A stretch of 64,000 bases of DNA from Saccharothrix syringae (GTDB taxonomy: Bacteria > Actinomycetota > Actinomycetes > Mycobacteriales > Pseudonocardiaceae), in the NCBI RefSeq assembly GCF_009498035.1, contig NZ_CP034550.1, positions 496,001-560,000 of the forward strand, given 5' to 3'. Below, piece by piece: positions 51,542 to 59,370 of the stretch. Numbering within the stretch: the stretch's first letter is position 1; every line of letters starts with the position of its first letter. Made by a program: the position numbers and the translations under genes. The notes under the pieces are model-generated. The model searched no databases. It saw only the letters and a program-made list of their open reading frames with translations, and was not told the origin of the DNA.

Positions 51542-52861
51542 GTGCCGGCGTACGCGGATGGTGCAGGGACCGAACAGCTCGACCGCAACTCGACCGCACC
51601 CCCGCCCAGGCGCCGCAACGCCGGCATGTTCGCCTCCCTGCGGGTCCGCAACTACCGCTACTACGCCTCCGGCCAGGTCGTCTCCCTGGTCGGCCTGTGG
51701 ATGCAGCGCGTGGCCCAGGACTGGCTCGTCCTCGAACTCTCCGACGGCTCACCGGTCGCCCTCGGCATCGCCGCCGCCCTCCAGTTCGCGCCCACCCTGC
51801 TGCTGTCCCTGTGGGCGGGCGTGCTCGCCGACCGCATGGACAAGCGCAAGCTGCTCGTCGCCCTGGAGACCGGCCTCGGCCTGTGCGCCCTGACCCTCGG
51901 CCTGCTCGACGTCACCGGCGTGGCCCAGCTCTGGCACGTCTACCTGCTGTGCCTGCTCCTCGGCGCGGTGTCGGCGGTCGAGACACCCGTGCGGCAGAGC
52001 TTCGTGGTCGAGATGGTCGGCCGCGACCAGCTCACCAACGCCGTCGCGCTCAACTCCATGACGTTCAACCTCGCCCGCATGGTCGGCCCCGCCATCGCCG
52101 GCGGCATGATCATCGTCGTCGGCACCGGCTGGGTCTTCCTCATCAACGCCGTCACCTTCCTCGGCGTCATCGCCGGCCTGCTGCTGATGAGGCCCGCCGA
52201 ACTGCACCGCGGCGCACCCGTGCCCCGCGAGAAGGGCCAGCTCCGCGCCGGCCTCCGCTACGTGCGCAAGCGCCCCGACCTGGTCATCCTGCTGTGCCTG
52301 GTGTTCTTCGTCAGCACCTTCGGCCTCAACTTCTTCGTCACCCTCGCCGTGCTGGCCCGCAACACCTTCGGCGGCGACGCCGACGCCTACGGCCTGCTGT
52401 CCACCATGCTCGCCGTCGGCACCTTCGCCGGCGCCACCCTCGCCGCCCGCCGCAGCACCCGGGGCAAACCCCGCCCGCGGCTGCTGATCACCGGCGCCCT
52501 GGCGTTCGGCGTGCTGGAGGTCGTGGTCGGCCTGATGCCCACCATGTGGCTCGCCGGCGCGGCCCTCGTCCCGGTCGGCATCGCCATGATGACCTTCACC
52601 ACCACCGCGAACGCCACCGTGCAGCTGGCCGTCGAACCGTCCATGCGCGGCCGCGTGATGGGGCTCTACATGCTGGTGTTCCTGGGCGGCAACCCCGTGG
52701 GCGGGCCCGTGATGGGCTGGCTGGCCGAGCACTTCACCGCCCGCGCGCCCATGGTGTTCGGCGGCGTCGTCTCGATCGTGGTCGCCCTGGTCGGCGGCGT
52801 GGTCCTGGCCCGCCGCGGCGGCATGACCCTCGCGGTGCCGCGCCTGCGCCGCCGGGCCTGA
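51542..52861 (+). CDS. MFS transporter (EntS-like exporter)
   Basis: A 439-residue 12-helix protein. The EntS/MFS_3 pattern is visible: LRVRNYRYYASGQVVSLVGL, RVAQDWLVLELSDGSPVALG, LWAGVLADRMDKRKLLV and SAVETPVRQSFVVEMVG. Such transporters export siderophores or drugs. It is encoded directly after the MarR gene, so probably induced through it. GTG at 51542. An iron box lies 121 bp downstream of its stop, which might hint at iron-linked regulation of the locus, but it points away from this gene. Confidence 0.9.
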   Translation: MPAYADGAGTEQLDRNSTAPPPRRRNAGMFASLRVRNYRYYASGQVVSLVGLWMQRVAQDWLVLELSDGSPVALGIAAALQFAPTLLLSLWAGVLADRMDKRKLLVALETGLGLCALTLGLLDVTGVAQLWHVYLLCLLLGAVSAVETPVRQSFVVEMVGRDQLTNAVALNSMTFNLARMVGPAIAGGMIIVVGTGWVFLINAVTFLGVIAGLLLMRPAELHRGAPVPREKGQLRAGLRYVRKRPDLVILLCLVFFVSTFGLNFFVTLAVLARNTFGGDADAYGLLSTMLAVGTFAGATLAARRSTRGKPRPRLLITGALAFGVLEVVVGLMPTMWLAGAALVPVGIAMMTFTTTANATVQLAVEPSMRGRVMGLYMLVFLGGNPVGGPVMGWLAEHFTARAPMVFGGVVSIVVALVGGVVLARRGGMTLAVPRLRRRA

Positions 52862-52890
52862 CCCGGCGGTCTTCGGGGCCTGACCGCGGC

Positions 52891-52913
52891 GCGCCCCTCG
52901 ACGGCCGGGGCGC
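52891..52913 (+). terminator. Short hairpin downstream of the MFS gene
   Basis: Stem GCGCCCC/GGGGCGC with a 9-base loop, 29 bases after the MFS stop. It is a candidate terminator that would separate the MFS transcript from the iron-box element. Confidence 0.45.
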
Positions 52914-52981
52914 TGCTCCGGACGGTGCACGCCGGCCGCTCCCGGTGGACCCGGTTTCGTGCGGTGGGGTTCCCCGGAAGA

Positions 52982-53000
52982 CTTGGTTAGGCTAACCTAA
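52982..53000. promoter_or_regulatory. DtxR/IdeR-type iron box
   Basis: CTTGGTTAGGCTAACCTAA matches the 19-bp consensus TTAGGTTAGGCTAACCTAA at 17 of 19 positions, and the inner TTAGGCTAACCTAA-type core is exact. Actinobacterial DtxR, IdeR and DmdR bind this palindrome when iron is sufficient. The box overlaps TAGGCT/TAACCT words that could serve as -10. Confidence 0.85.
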
Positions 53001-53003
53001 GCG

Positions 53004-53097
53004 GCGTCGCTTCGTGGTGGGAGCGGCAGTCAGTTCGGGAACAGACGAGGCCCCGCCCCCGGTCGTACCGCCGGGTGCGGGGCCTCGTCGGCTTTTC
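53004..53097 (+). ncRNA. Candidate iron-regulated small RNA
   Basis: Between the iron box and a strong terminator there are about 90 bases with no convincing gene: the one open frame (from GTG 53014) runs through the terminator stem. Transcription from a promoter overlapping the iron box would give a short RNA ending in the 53044-53089 hairpin. Precedents are IdeR-linked small RNAs such as MrsI in mycobacteria. The hairpin could instead be an attenuator for the hypothetical gene at 53148. Confidence 0.45.
53044..53096 (+). terminator. Rho-independent terminator after the iron box
   Basis: A 13-bp perfect stem GACGAGGCCCCGC/GCGGGGCCTCGTC with an inner CCCGG/CCGGG helix, followed by GGCTTTT. 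One of the few hairpins in this GC-rich window with a genuine T-run. Confidence 0.85.
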
Positions 53098-53147
53098 GGG
53101 TCCGCTTTCCTTCGGGGGCGCTGCCCACCCCCGACGAGCCTGGCAAG

Positions 53148-53567
53148 ATGTGGCCCATGGACACCGAGGAGGAATGGCCGATCGAGCAAACGTGGTCGAT
53201 GCGCAACACGCACTGGCACGCGTACGTGGAGCACACCTCACTCGATCACGCTTCCCCGCGGTCCGAGCGCCTGGAACGCACGCCGGAAGAGGTCCTCACC
53301 ACGCCGGCGGAGGTGGCCGCGTGGCTGGAGGTCAACCTGCGCAGCGCGACCAAGCCCGAGGAAGCGGGGAAGAAGCGCACCAAGGACGAACGGGACTTCT
53401 CCGACTCCAACCGCGTGCACACCTCCCTGGCGTCCAAGGGGGAGAGCATCTACACCGGGGTGAAGGGGATGCTGACGCTCGCGGTGGAAGCCGTGACCCC
53501 CGACGAGTGCCGCAACACCCACGACGGCGCCGACGTGGCACCGCTCAAGGCCGGCCGGCGCCGGTGA
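53148..53567 (+). CDS. Hypothetical protein, 139 residues
   Basis: The reading frame starts at ATG 53148 or 53157 (MDTEEEWPIEQTWSMRNTHW). It is hydrophilic, with no signal, helix or known domain, and ends in a basic tail KAGRRR. It contains EEWPIEQTWSMRNTHWHAYV and TSLASKGESIYTGVKGMLTL. A weak ribosome binding site precedes it. The third-codon GC is lower than in neighbours, which could mean recent acquisition or weak coding status. It lies just after the iron-box/terminator element. Confidence 0.55.
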   Translation: MWPMDTEEEWPIEQTWSMRNTHWHAYVEHTSLDHASPRSERLERTPEEVLTTPAEVAAWLEVNLRSATKPEEAGKKRTKDERDFSDSNRVHTSLASKGESIYTGVKGMLTLAVEAVTPDECRNTHDGADVAPLKAGRRR

Positions 53568-54060
53568 AGCCGGGTGCGGTGAAGCCGGGTGCGTGGGGTC
53601 GGAAGATCACACGTACGAGGTAGGGACGGCGAAACCGGGATCGATGTCAACGCCGCGAACGTTGCCGGAAATATGGAGGCGGCGCGGCGGACGGGGGAGT
53701 GGGCGGGAACGGACGACACCGCGTGGTTGTGGCGGTGGCGGTGGTCGTGGCGGTCGGTTGGCCATGGCGGTCGGTGGTCGGGCACGCGCGTGGGTGCGGT
53801 GGGAGTGAGGCGCGCACTCCGAGCGGGGCTCGGATCGGGCTTGGAACCCGGCCGCAGCTCTGAGCGCAGGTGGCCCTCGGCGTGACGGCGTGCGCTGTCG
53901 GGCTGTGGGCGACGGTGCGGTTCGGGTGTGACGGGCTTGGCGTGGTGGCCCTGGTCGGAGGACTGGGGTCGGAGAGCCGGTGCGCCGGGCGTGGCGGGCC
54001 CCGGTGCGAGGGCTGAGGCGCTGGGCGGGGTACGCCGGATGGCGTGCTGGCGCGGTGGCG
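53568..54060. other. Gene-free region between the hypothetical gene and the GCS2 gene
   Basis: About 500 bp without a supported gene. It begins with a direct repeat GGTGAAGCCGGGTGC (twice at 53565-53594). The rest is G/T-skewed, guanine-rich sequence with short imperfect repeats (GTGGCGG, GGTCGG). Reading frames on either strand are low-complexity Arg/Pro/Gly. Confidence 0.55.
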
Positions 54061-54195
54061 GCCAGAGGCGTGGTGGCTCGGGACGTAGTGGCCAGGGCGT
54101 GAGGCTCGGGGCATGGCGGCCAAGAGGCATCGTGGCTCGGGGCGTGGTGGCTCGGGGCGTGGTGGCTCGGGATGTGGCGGCTCAGAGCGTGGTCG
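54061..54195. repeat. 15-bp tandem repeat array
   Basis: About eight or nine copies of a 15-bp unit close to GGGGCGTGGTGGCTC. The GGCTC words at 54134, 54149, 54164 and 54179 are exactly 15 apart; copies further left are degenerate. The right end runs into the stop of the glutamate-cysteine ligase gene at 54182. Confidence 0.75.
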
Positions 54196-55687
54196 GCCAG
54201 GTGTGGACCGGCTCACCCGCGTGCATCAGCTCGACGTACCGGGCCAGCATCGTCGCCAGGGCCTTGTCGCGATCCACCCCCCGCTCCTCCAGCATCGCCA
54301 CCGTGTCGCGCTGCCACTGCGACCCCGTGCGCCGGGTCAGGCAGCGCGCCTCGATCACGCCCAGGTACCGCTCCCGCGCCTCGTCGGAAACCCCGCAGTC
54401 GCGCAACCCCTCGTGCGCCAACGGCAGCAACCGCCGCAGCACCAGCTCGTCCGGCGGCACCCACCCGGTCCCGGGCCAGTACAGCTGCGCGTTCATCCCG
54501 TGCCGCGACCCGGCGTACAGGTTCTCCTCGGCCGCCTGGAACGACATCTGGCTCCACAGAGGACGGTCGGCCGTCGTCAGGGCGCGTTGGGCGCCGTAGA
54601 AGAACGCGGCGTTCGCCATGGTGTCCACGACCGTCGGCCCGGACGGCAGCACGCGGTTCTCCACGCGCAGGTGCGGCACGCCGTCCACCACGTCGTACAC
54701 CGGCCGGTTCCAGCGCCACACCGTCCCGTTGTGCAGGCGCAGCTCCGTCAGCGACGGCGTCCCGCCCGCCCCGAGCACGTCCAGCGGGTCCTCGTCCCCG
54801 GTCTCGGGCAGCAGCGCGGGGAAGTACCGCACGTTCTCCTCGAACAGGTCGAAGATCGAGGTGATCCACCGCTCCCCGAACCACACCCGCGGCCGCACGC
54901 CCTGGTTCTTCAGCTCCTGCGTGCGCGTGTCCGTGGCCTGCAGGAACAGCGGTATCCGGGTTTCGTGCCACAGCGCCCGCCCGAGCAGGAACGGCGAGTT
55001 CGCCGCGATCGCCACCTGCACGCCGGCCAGTGCCTGCGCCGCGTTCCAGTGCGCGGCGAAGTCGTCGGGCGCGACCTGGAGGTGCAGTTGCACCGACGTG
55101 CACGCCGCCTCCGGCATGATCGACTCGGCGAAGCTCGAGAGCTTTTCGCCGCTGCGGCCGGGCAGCGGCGACGCCTCGCCGGAGATCGACAGCGCGACCT
55201 CCTCGCCGCGCTCGGCGAGGATGCGGTCGTTGAGCACCGCGTACCGGGGTTGGGGCGAGAGCCACCGCCGGTCGAAGTGCTCGTGCCGCAGGGTGGGCAG
55301 CACGCCGATCATCACGATGGACGTCCCGGCGTCGTGCGCCTTGTCGTCGGCCGACGTGAGGGTGGAGACCAGTTCGCGTTCCAGGTCGAGCGTCTCGTCG
55401 CCGGCCAGTTCGCGCGGTGGGACGTTGACCTCCAGGTTGTGCCGCCCGAGTTCGGTGGTGAACGAGGGGTCGTCGATCTTCTCCAGCACCTCGGTGTTGG
55501 CCATGGCGGGCCGGCCGGCGCGGTCGACGAGGTTCAGCTCGATCTCCAGGCCCATCTGCTGGCGCGGGAACGAGAAGCTGCCCTCGGCCAGCATGGTGCC
55601 CAGCGCGTCCATGCACCGCTGCATGCGCTCCCGGTAGCGTTGGCGGTCTTCCCTGGTGAACGTCCGACTGGACAGATCCCTACCCAT
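54182..55687 (-). CDS. Glutamate-cysteine ligase family (GCS2-like) protein
   Basis: A 501-residue ATP-grasp-like carboxylate-amine ligase. N-terminal substrate-binding motifs: QQMGLEIELNLVDRAGRPAM, FTTELGRHNLEVNVPPRELA, then SPQPRYAVLNDRILAERGEE; the central GSRHGMNAQLYWPG. Many actinobacterial members ligate Glu to amines or Cys; mycothiol rather than glutathione is expected in this lineage, so the product is uncertain. ATG at 55687 behind GGGAGG; a start 12 bases earlier is possible. The gene ends inside the 15-bp tandem repeat array. Confidence 0.85.
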   Translation of the reverse strand: MGRDLSSRTFTREDRQRYRERMQRCMDALGTMLAEGSFSFPRQQMGLEIELNLVDRAGRPAMANTEVLEKIDDPSFTTELGRHNLEVNVPPRELAGDETLDLERELVSTLTSADDKAHDAGTSIVMIGVLPTLRHEHFDRRWLSPQPRYAVLNDRILAERGEEVALSISGEASPLPGRSGEKLSSFAESIMPEAACTSVQLHLQVAPDDFAAHWNAAQALAGVQVAIAANSPFLLGRALWHETRIPLFLQATDTRTQELKNQGVRPRVWFGERWITSIFDLFEENVRYFPALLPETGDEDPLDVLGAGGTPSLTELRLHNGTVWRWNRPVYDVVDGVPHLRVENRVLPSGPTVVDTMANAAFFYGAQRALTTADRPLWSQMSFQAAEENLYAGSRHGMNAQLYWPGTGWVPPDELVLRRLLPLAHEGLRDCGVSDEARERYLGVIEARCLTRRTGSQWQRDTVAMLEERGVDRDKALATMLARYVELMHAGEPVHTWPTTL

Positions 55688-55893
55688 GCCGCCTCCCAAT
55701 CGGTCGGGGTGCTCCGGCGGGTTCAGCGGAGGTCAACCGTGACACAGCGGCCCCTCTCCTGCCAGCGTCCAAATCGGTGCTCTCAGTCACCTGTTGGTAA
55801 CAATGAGCGAGAACTTGCTGGTGGTGGACTTGCGGTTGGCCGCCCCAAAAATGTGAGAAGAACTCAAGAACCGCGAGGTGAGACACTGCCGGG

Positions 55894-56670
55894 GTGATCG
55901 AGATCGACGACCCGGCGGACCCGCGCCTGGACGACTTCCGGGACCTGTCGACGGCCGACCGCCGCCCCGACCGACCGGGCGGGCGCGGCCTCGTCATCGC
56001 CGAGGGCGTGGTCGTCGTGGAACGCCTCCTCGCCTCGCCCTACCCGGTGCGCGCGCTGCTGGGCGTGCGGCGCCGCGTCGAGGCGCTGGGCGACCTCCCG
56101 GCACCGGCGTACGTCACCTCCGCCGAGGTGATGGCCGAGGTGGTCGGCTTCCACCTCAACCGGGGCGTGCTCGCCGCCGCCGACCGCGCGCCGCAGCCGG
56201 ACCTCGCCGCCCTGGTCGCCTCGTCGCGCCGGCTGGCCGTGCTGGAGGGCGTGGGCGACCACGAGAACCTGGGTTCGCTGTTCCGCAACGCCGCCGCGCT
56301 CGGCGTCGACGGCGTGCTGCTCGGCCCGGGGTGCAGCGACCCGCTGTACCGGCGGAGCGTGCGCGTCTCGATGGGTCACGTGCTGCGCGTGCCGTTCGCC
56401 TCGGTGCCCGACCTGCCCGGCGGCCTGGACCTGTTGCGGCGCAACGGTTTCACCGTCGCCGCCCTGACGCCGCGGGCCGACGCGGTCGGCCTGGCCGACG
56501 CCGGGCTGCGCGGCCGCCGGGTCGCCGTGATGCTCGGTTCCGAGGGCCCCGGCCTGACCGAGGGGGCCATCGCCGCCGCCGACGTGGCCGTGCGCATCCC
56601 CATGGCCGGGGGCGTCGACTCGCTGAACGTCGCGACGGCCGCCGCGATCGCCTTCTACGCGATCGCCTGA
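55894..56670 (+). CDS. TrmH/SpoU family rRNA or tRNA 2'-O-methyltransferase
   Basis: A 258-residue SPOUT enzyme. A substrate-binding N-terminal domain precedes the trefoil-knot domain: NLGSLFRNAAALGVDGVLLG (motif 1), MLGSEGPGLTEG (motif 2) and IPMAGGVDSLNVATAAAIAF (motif 3). It transfers a methyl group from SAM to RNA. The place and type match Rv0881. GTG at 55894; followed 37 bp later by the DUF2537 gene. Confidence 0.93.
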   Translation: MIEIDDPADPRLDDFRDLSTADRRPDRPGGRGLVIAEGVVVVERLLASPYPVRALLGVRRRVEALGDLPAPAYVTSAEVMAEVVGFHLNRGVLAAADRAPQPDLAALVASSRRLAVLEGVGDHENLGSLFRNAAALGVDGVLLGPGCSDPLYRRSVRVSMGHVLRVPFASVPDLPGGLDLLRRNGFTVAALTPRADAVGLADAGLRGRRVAVMLGSEGPGLTEGAIAAADVAVRIPMAGGVDSLNVATAAAIAFYAIA

Positions 56671-56707
56671 ACGCGCTACGTTGCTCACCGAGCAGAGGAG
56701 GTCGCAG

Positions 56708-57337
56708 GTGGAGCTGCGGGTTCAGGACGGCCGGGCCGTCCTCGCGGGCCGCGACGACGCGGGCGAGCGGGAGGTGGACCCGCACGCGCTGCCGCTGGGC
56801 GCGGGCCTGGCCGACGCGCTGCACGAGTGGGCCAAGGTGGCCGACGCGGTGGTGCGCAGCGACGCGTCCTCCGACGGCGTCGCGAGCGCGCTGGTGACCA
56901 GGCGCGGGCGGCAGCTCGCGGGCCGGTTGGCCGCCGACATGGGCGCGCCCGTGCGGTACGCCGACCCGGTGACCGGCGAGCTGTTCACCGTGGAGGTGCC
57001 CGCCGAGGGCGAGGAGCCCGAGGACGTCGAGGACGCCGGGGAGGACGCCGGCGAGCCCGTCGCGGAGGCGGAGCGGGAGCCGACGCCGTGGGGCACGGGG
57101 CTGACGGTCACCCTGATCGTGGCGGCCGTGGTGACGTTCACCGTCTACAGGCTGTCGGTCGGGCTGGCCGAGACGAGCACCTGGCTGGCGGTGCTGGCGA
57201 ACGCGCTCGTGGTCGGCGGCATCTCGCCGTCGGTGTGGCTGGCGCGCAACGTGCCGGTGTGGCGGTGGGTCGCCTACGGCGTGGTGACCGGGGTGCTGGT
57301 GGCCTGGCTGTCGCTGCTGGCGGGCAACTTCCTCTAG
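56708..57337 (+). CDS. DUF2537 membrane protein
   Basis: A 209-residue protein. A soluble domain (VELRVQDGRAVLAGRDDAG; ADPVTGELFTVEVPAEGEEP, acidic linker DVEDAGEDAGEP) precedes three C-terminal membrane segments. The place and type match Rv0882; function unknown. GTG at 56708 with GAGGAGG seven bases away. Confidence 0.87.
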   Translation: MELRVQDGRAVLAGRDDAGEREVDPHALPLGAGLADALHEWAKVADAVVRSDASSDGVASALVTRRGRQLAGRLAADMGAPVRYADPVTGELFTVEVPAEGEEPEDVEDAGEDAGEPVAEAEREPTPWGTGLTVTLIVAAVVTFTVYRLSVGLAETSTWLAVLANALVVGGISPSVWLARNVPVWRWVAYGVVTGVLVAWLSLLAGNFL

Positions 57338-57503
57338 GAGGGGCGCCCCGGTGGAGTCCTGGTGCCCGGCCGATCCGGGAACGGCCCCCGAGGCCGGCGC
57401 GGACTCCCCGGTGCCCCGCGCCGGCGTCGGCACGACCCCGCACACCGGCCACCGGACGCTCGTGGCCGCGCCCGACCCGCCCACCGCGGCGGACACCCGT
57501 GAC

Positions 57504-57529
57504 GGGAGGGGGCCCGGCGGCCCCCTCCC
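57504..57529. terminator. Bidirectional hairpin between DUF2537 and the ABC exporter
   Basis: An 11-bp stem GGGAGGGGGCC/GGCCCCCTCCC with loop CGGC, six bases past the end of the minus-strand ABC gene; convergent genes on both sides. Confidence 0.75.
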
Positions 57530-57534
57530 ACCAC

Positions 57535-59370
57535 TTACGCCAACGAGTCCCGCCAGGCCGTGTGGAGCGCGGCGAACCGGCCGCGCTCCCCGATCAGCTC
57601 CTCCGGCGCGCCGTCCTCGACCACGCGCCCCCCGTCGAGCACCAGCACCCGGTCCGCGATCAGCACGGTCGACAGCCGGTGGGCGATGATGAACGCCGTC
57701 CGGTCCGCCAGCACCGTCTCCAGCGCACCCTGCACCAGCCGCTCCGTCGGCACGTCCAGGCTCGACGTCGCCTCGTCGAGCACCAGCACCGCCGGGTCGG
57801 CCAGGAACGCCCGCGCGAACGCCACCACCTGCCGCTGCCCCGCCGACAGCCGCCCGCCGCGCTTGCGGACGTCCGTGTCGTAGCCCTCGGGCAGCTCGCG
57901 GATGAACGCGTCCGCGCCCACCGCCCGCGCCGCCGCCTCGACCTCCTCGCGGCTCGCCGACGGCCGGCCCAGCGCGATGTTGTCCAGCACGGACCCGTCG
58001 AACAGGAAGTTCTCCTGCGTCACCATGACCACCGCGCGCCGCAGCTCGGCGTCGGCCACCGAGCGCAGGTCGATGCCGTCGAGCAGCACCACGCCCCCGG
58101 TCGGGTCGTAGAACCGCGCCACCAGCTTGGCCAGCGTCGACTTGCCCGCGCCGGTCGCCCCGACCAGCGCCACGGTCTGCCCGGCGGGCACGGTCAGGTC
58201 GAACGGCGGCAGCACCAGCGACGAGTCCGGCGCGTACCGGAACTCCACCCCCTCGAACCGCACCGCGCCGCGCACCTCGCCCAGCGGCGTCGGGTCCTCC
58301 GGCTCGCGCACCACCGGCGCCTCCTCCAGCAGCCCCGAGATCTTCTCCAGGGCCGCGGTGGCCGACGCGTAGGCGTTGGCGAACATCGCGAGCTGGTCGA
58401 ACGGGTCGTAGAAGCGCCGCACGTACAGGGTGAACGCGGCCAGCACGCCCAGCTCCAGGTCGCCGCCCGCCACCCGGAACGCACCCCACGCCAGGATCAC
58501 CGCCAGCGACAGGTTGCCGATGACGCGCACCGACGAGGTGAACGCCGCCATCACGCCCATCGCCTCGGTGTTGGCGTCCCGGTACCGGTCGTTGAGCCCG
58601 CTCATGATCGCGAAGTTCCGCCGCTCCCGCCGGAACGCCTGCACCGCCCGGATGCCGTTCATGGTCTCCACGAACTGCACGATGATCCGCGCGATCGCCC
58701 CGCGCGTGCCCCGGTACGCGCGCGCCGAGCGGCGCTGGAACCAGCGGGTCAGCAGCACCAGCGGCACGAACCCGGACAGCACCACCAGCGCCAGCGGCAC
58801 GTCCAGGTACAGCAGCACCACCGAGATGCCCAGCAGCGACAGCACCGAGGTGAAGAACCCGTCCAGGCCCTCCTCCAGCAGGTCCTGGAGCGAGTCGACG
58901 TCGCTGGTGGCCCGCGAGATGACCTTGCCGGAGGTGTACTTCTCGTGGAACGACACCGACAGCCGCTGCGCCTGCCGGAAGATGCGCTCCCGCAGCACCA
59001 GCAGCACGTCCTGCCCGATGCGCCCGGTCAGCCGCACGAACGACCAGCGCAGCAGGGTCGCGGTGAGCGCCACCGCCACGTACCCGCCGACGCACCACGC
59101 CAGCGCGTCCGGCCGCCCGTCCAGCGCCGCGGGCACCCCGGTGTCGATGGCCGCCGCGATCAGCAGCGGACCGGCCAGGTTGACCAGGTTCTCGCCGACC
59201 ACGATCGCCAGCGCCAGCAGCGCCGCCCCCGAGTGCGGGCGCAGCAGCTCGCCCAGCAGCCGCCGCGAACGGGCCTGCAGCTTCACCCCGGTGGCGTGGT
59301 CGACCTCCTCGACGTCCTCGGCGGCGACACCCCGCCACGCCTGCTCGTCCTGCGCCGTCGCCGCGGTCAC
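57535..59370 (-). CDS. Heterodimeric ABC exporter subunit 2 (catalytic-site Walker B)
   Basis: A 611-residue permease-ATPase fusion. Six membrane helices occupy about residues 50-340 and the nucleotide-binding domain the rest: Walker A GATGAGKSTLAKLV, signature LSAGQRQV (an Ala replaces the usual Gly), Walker B VLVLDEATSSLD with the catalytic Glu, and the switch His in IIAHRLSTV. With subunit 1 it forms a TM287/288-like exporter in which one ATP site is degenerate. GTG at 59370 overlaps the stop of subunit 1. The last gene of the operon is followed by a terminator. Confidence 0.93.
   Translation of the reverse strand: MTAATAQDEQAWRGVAAEDVEEVDHATGVKLQARSRRLLGELLRPHSGAALLALAIVVGENLVNLAGPLLIAAAIDTGVPAALDGRPDALAWCVGGYVAVALTATLLRWSFVRLTGRIGQDVLLVLRERIFRQAQRLSVSFHEKYTSGKVISRATSDVDSLQDLLEEGLDGFFTSVLSLLGISVVLLYLDVPLALVVLSGFVPLVLLTRWFQRRSARAYRGTRGAIARIIVQFVETMNGIRAVQAFRRERRNFAIMSGLNDRYRDANTEAMGVMAAFTSSVRVIGNLSLAVILAWGAFRVAGGDLELGVLAAFTLYVRRFYDPFDQLAMFANAYASATAALEKISGLLEEAPVVREPEDPTPLGEVRGAVRFEGVEFRYAPDSSLVLPPFDLTVPAGQTVALVGATGAGKSTLAKLVARFYDPTGGVVLLDGIDLRSVADAELRRAVVMVTQENFLFDGSVLDNIALGRPSASREEVEAAARAVGADAFIRELPEGYDTDVRKRGGRLSAGQRQVVAFARAFLADPAVLVLDEATSSLDVPTERLVQGALETVLADRTAFIIAHRLSTVLIADRVLVLDGGRVVEDGAPEELIGERGRFAALHTAWRDSLA

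Noticed and set aside
53014..53463. Reading frame from GTG 53014 across the terminator
   Set aside because: It goes through the 13-bp hairpin and then overlaps the better frame at 53148 in a different phase; no ribosome binding site.
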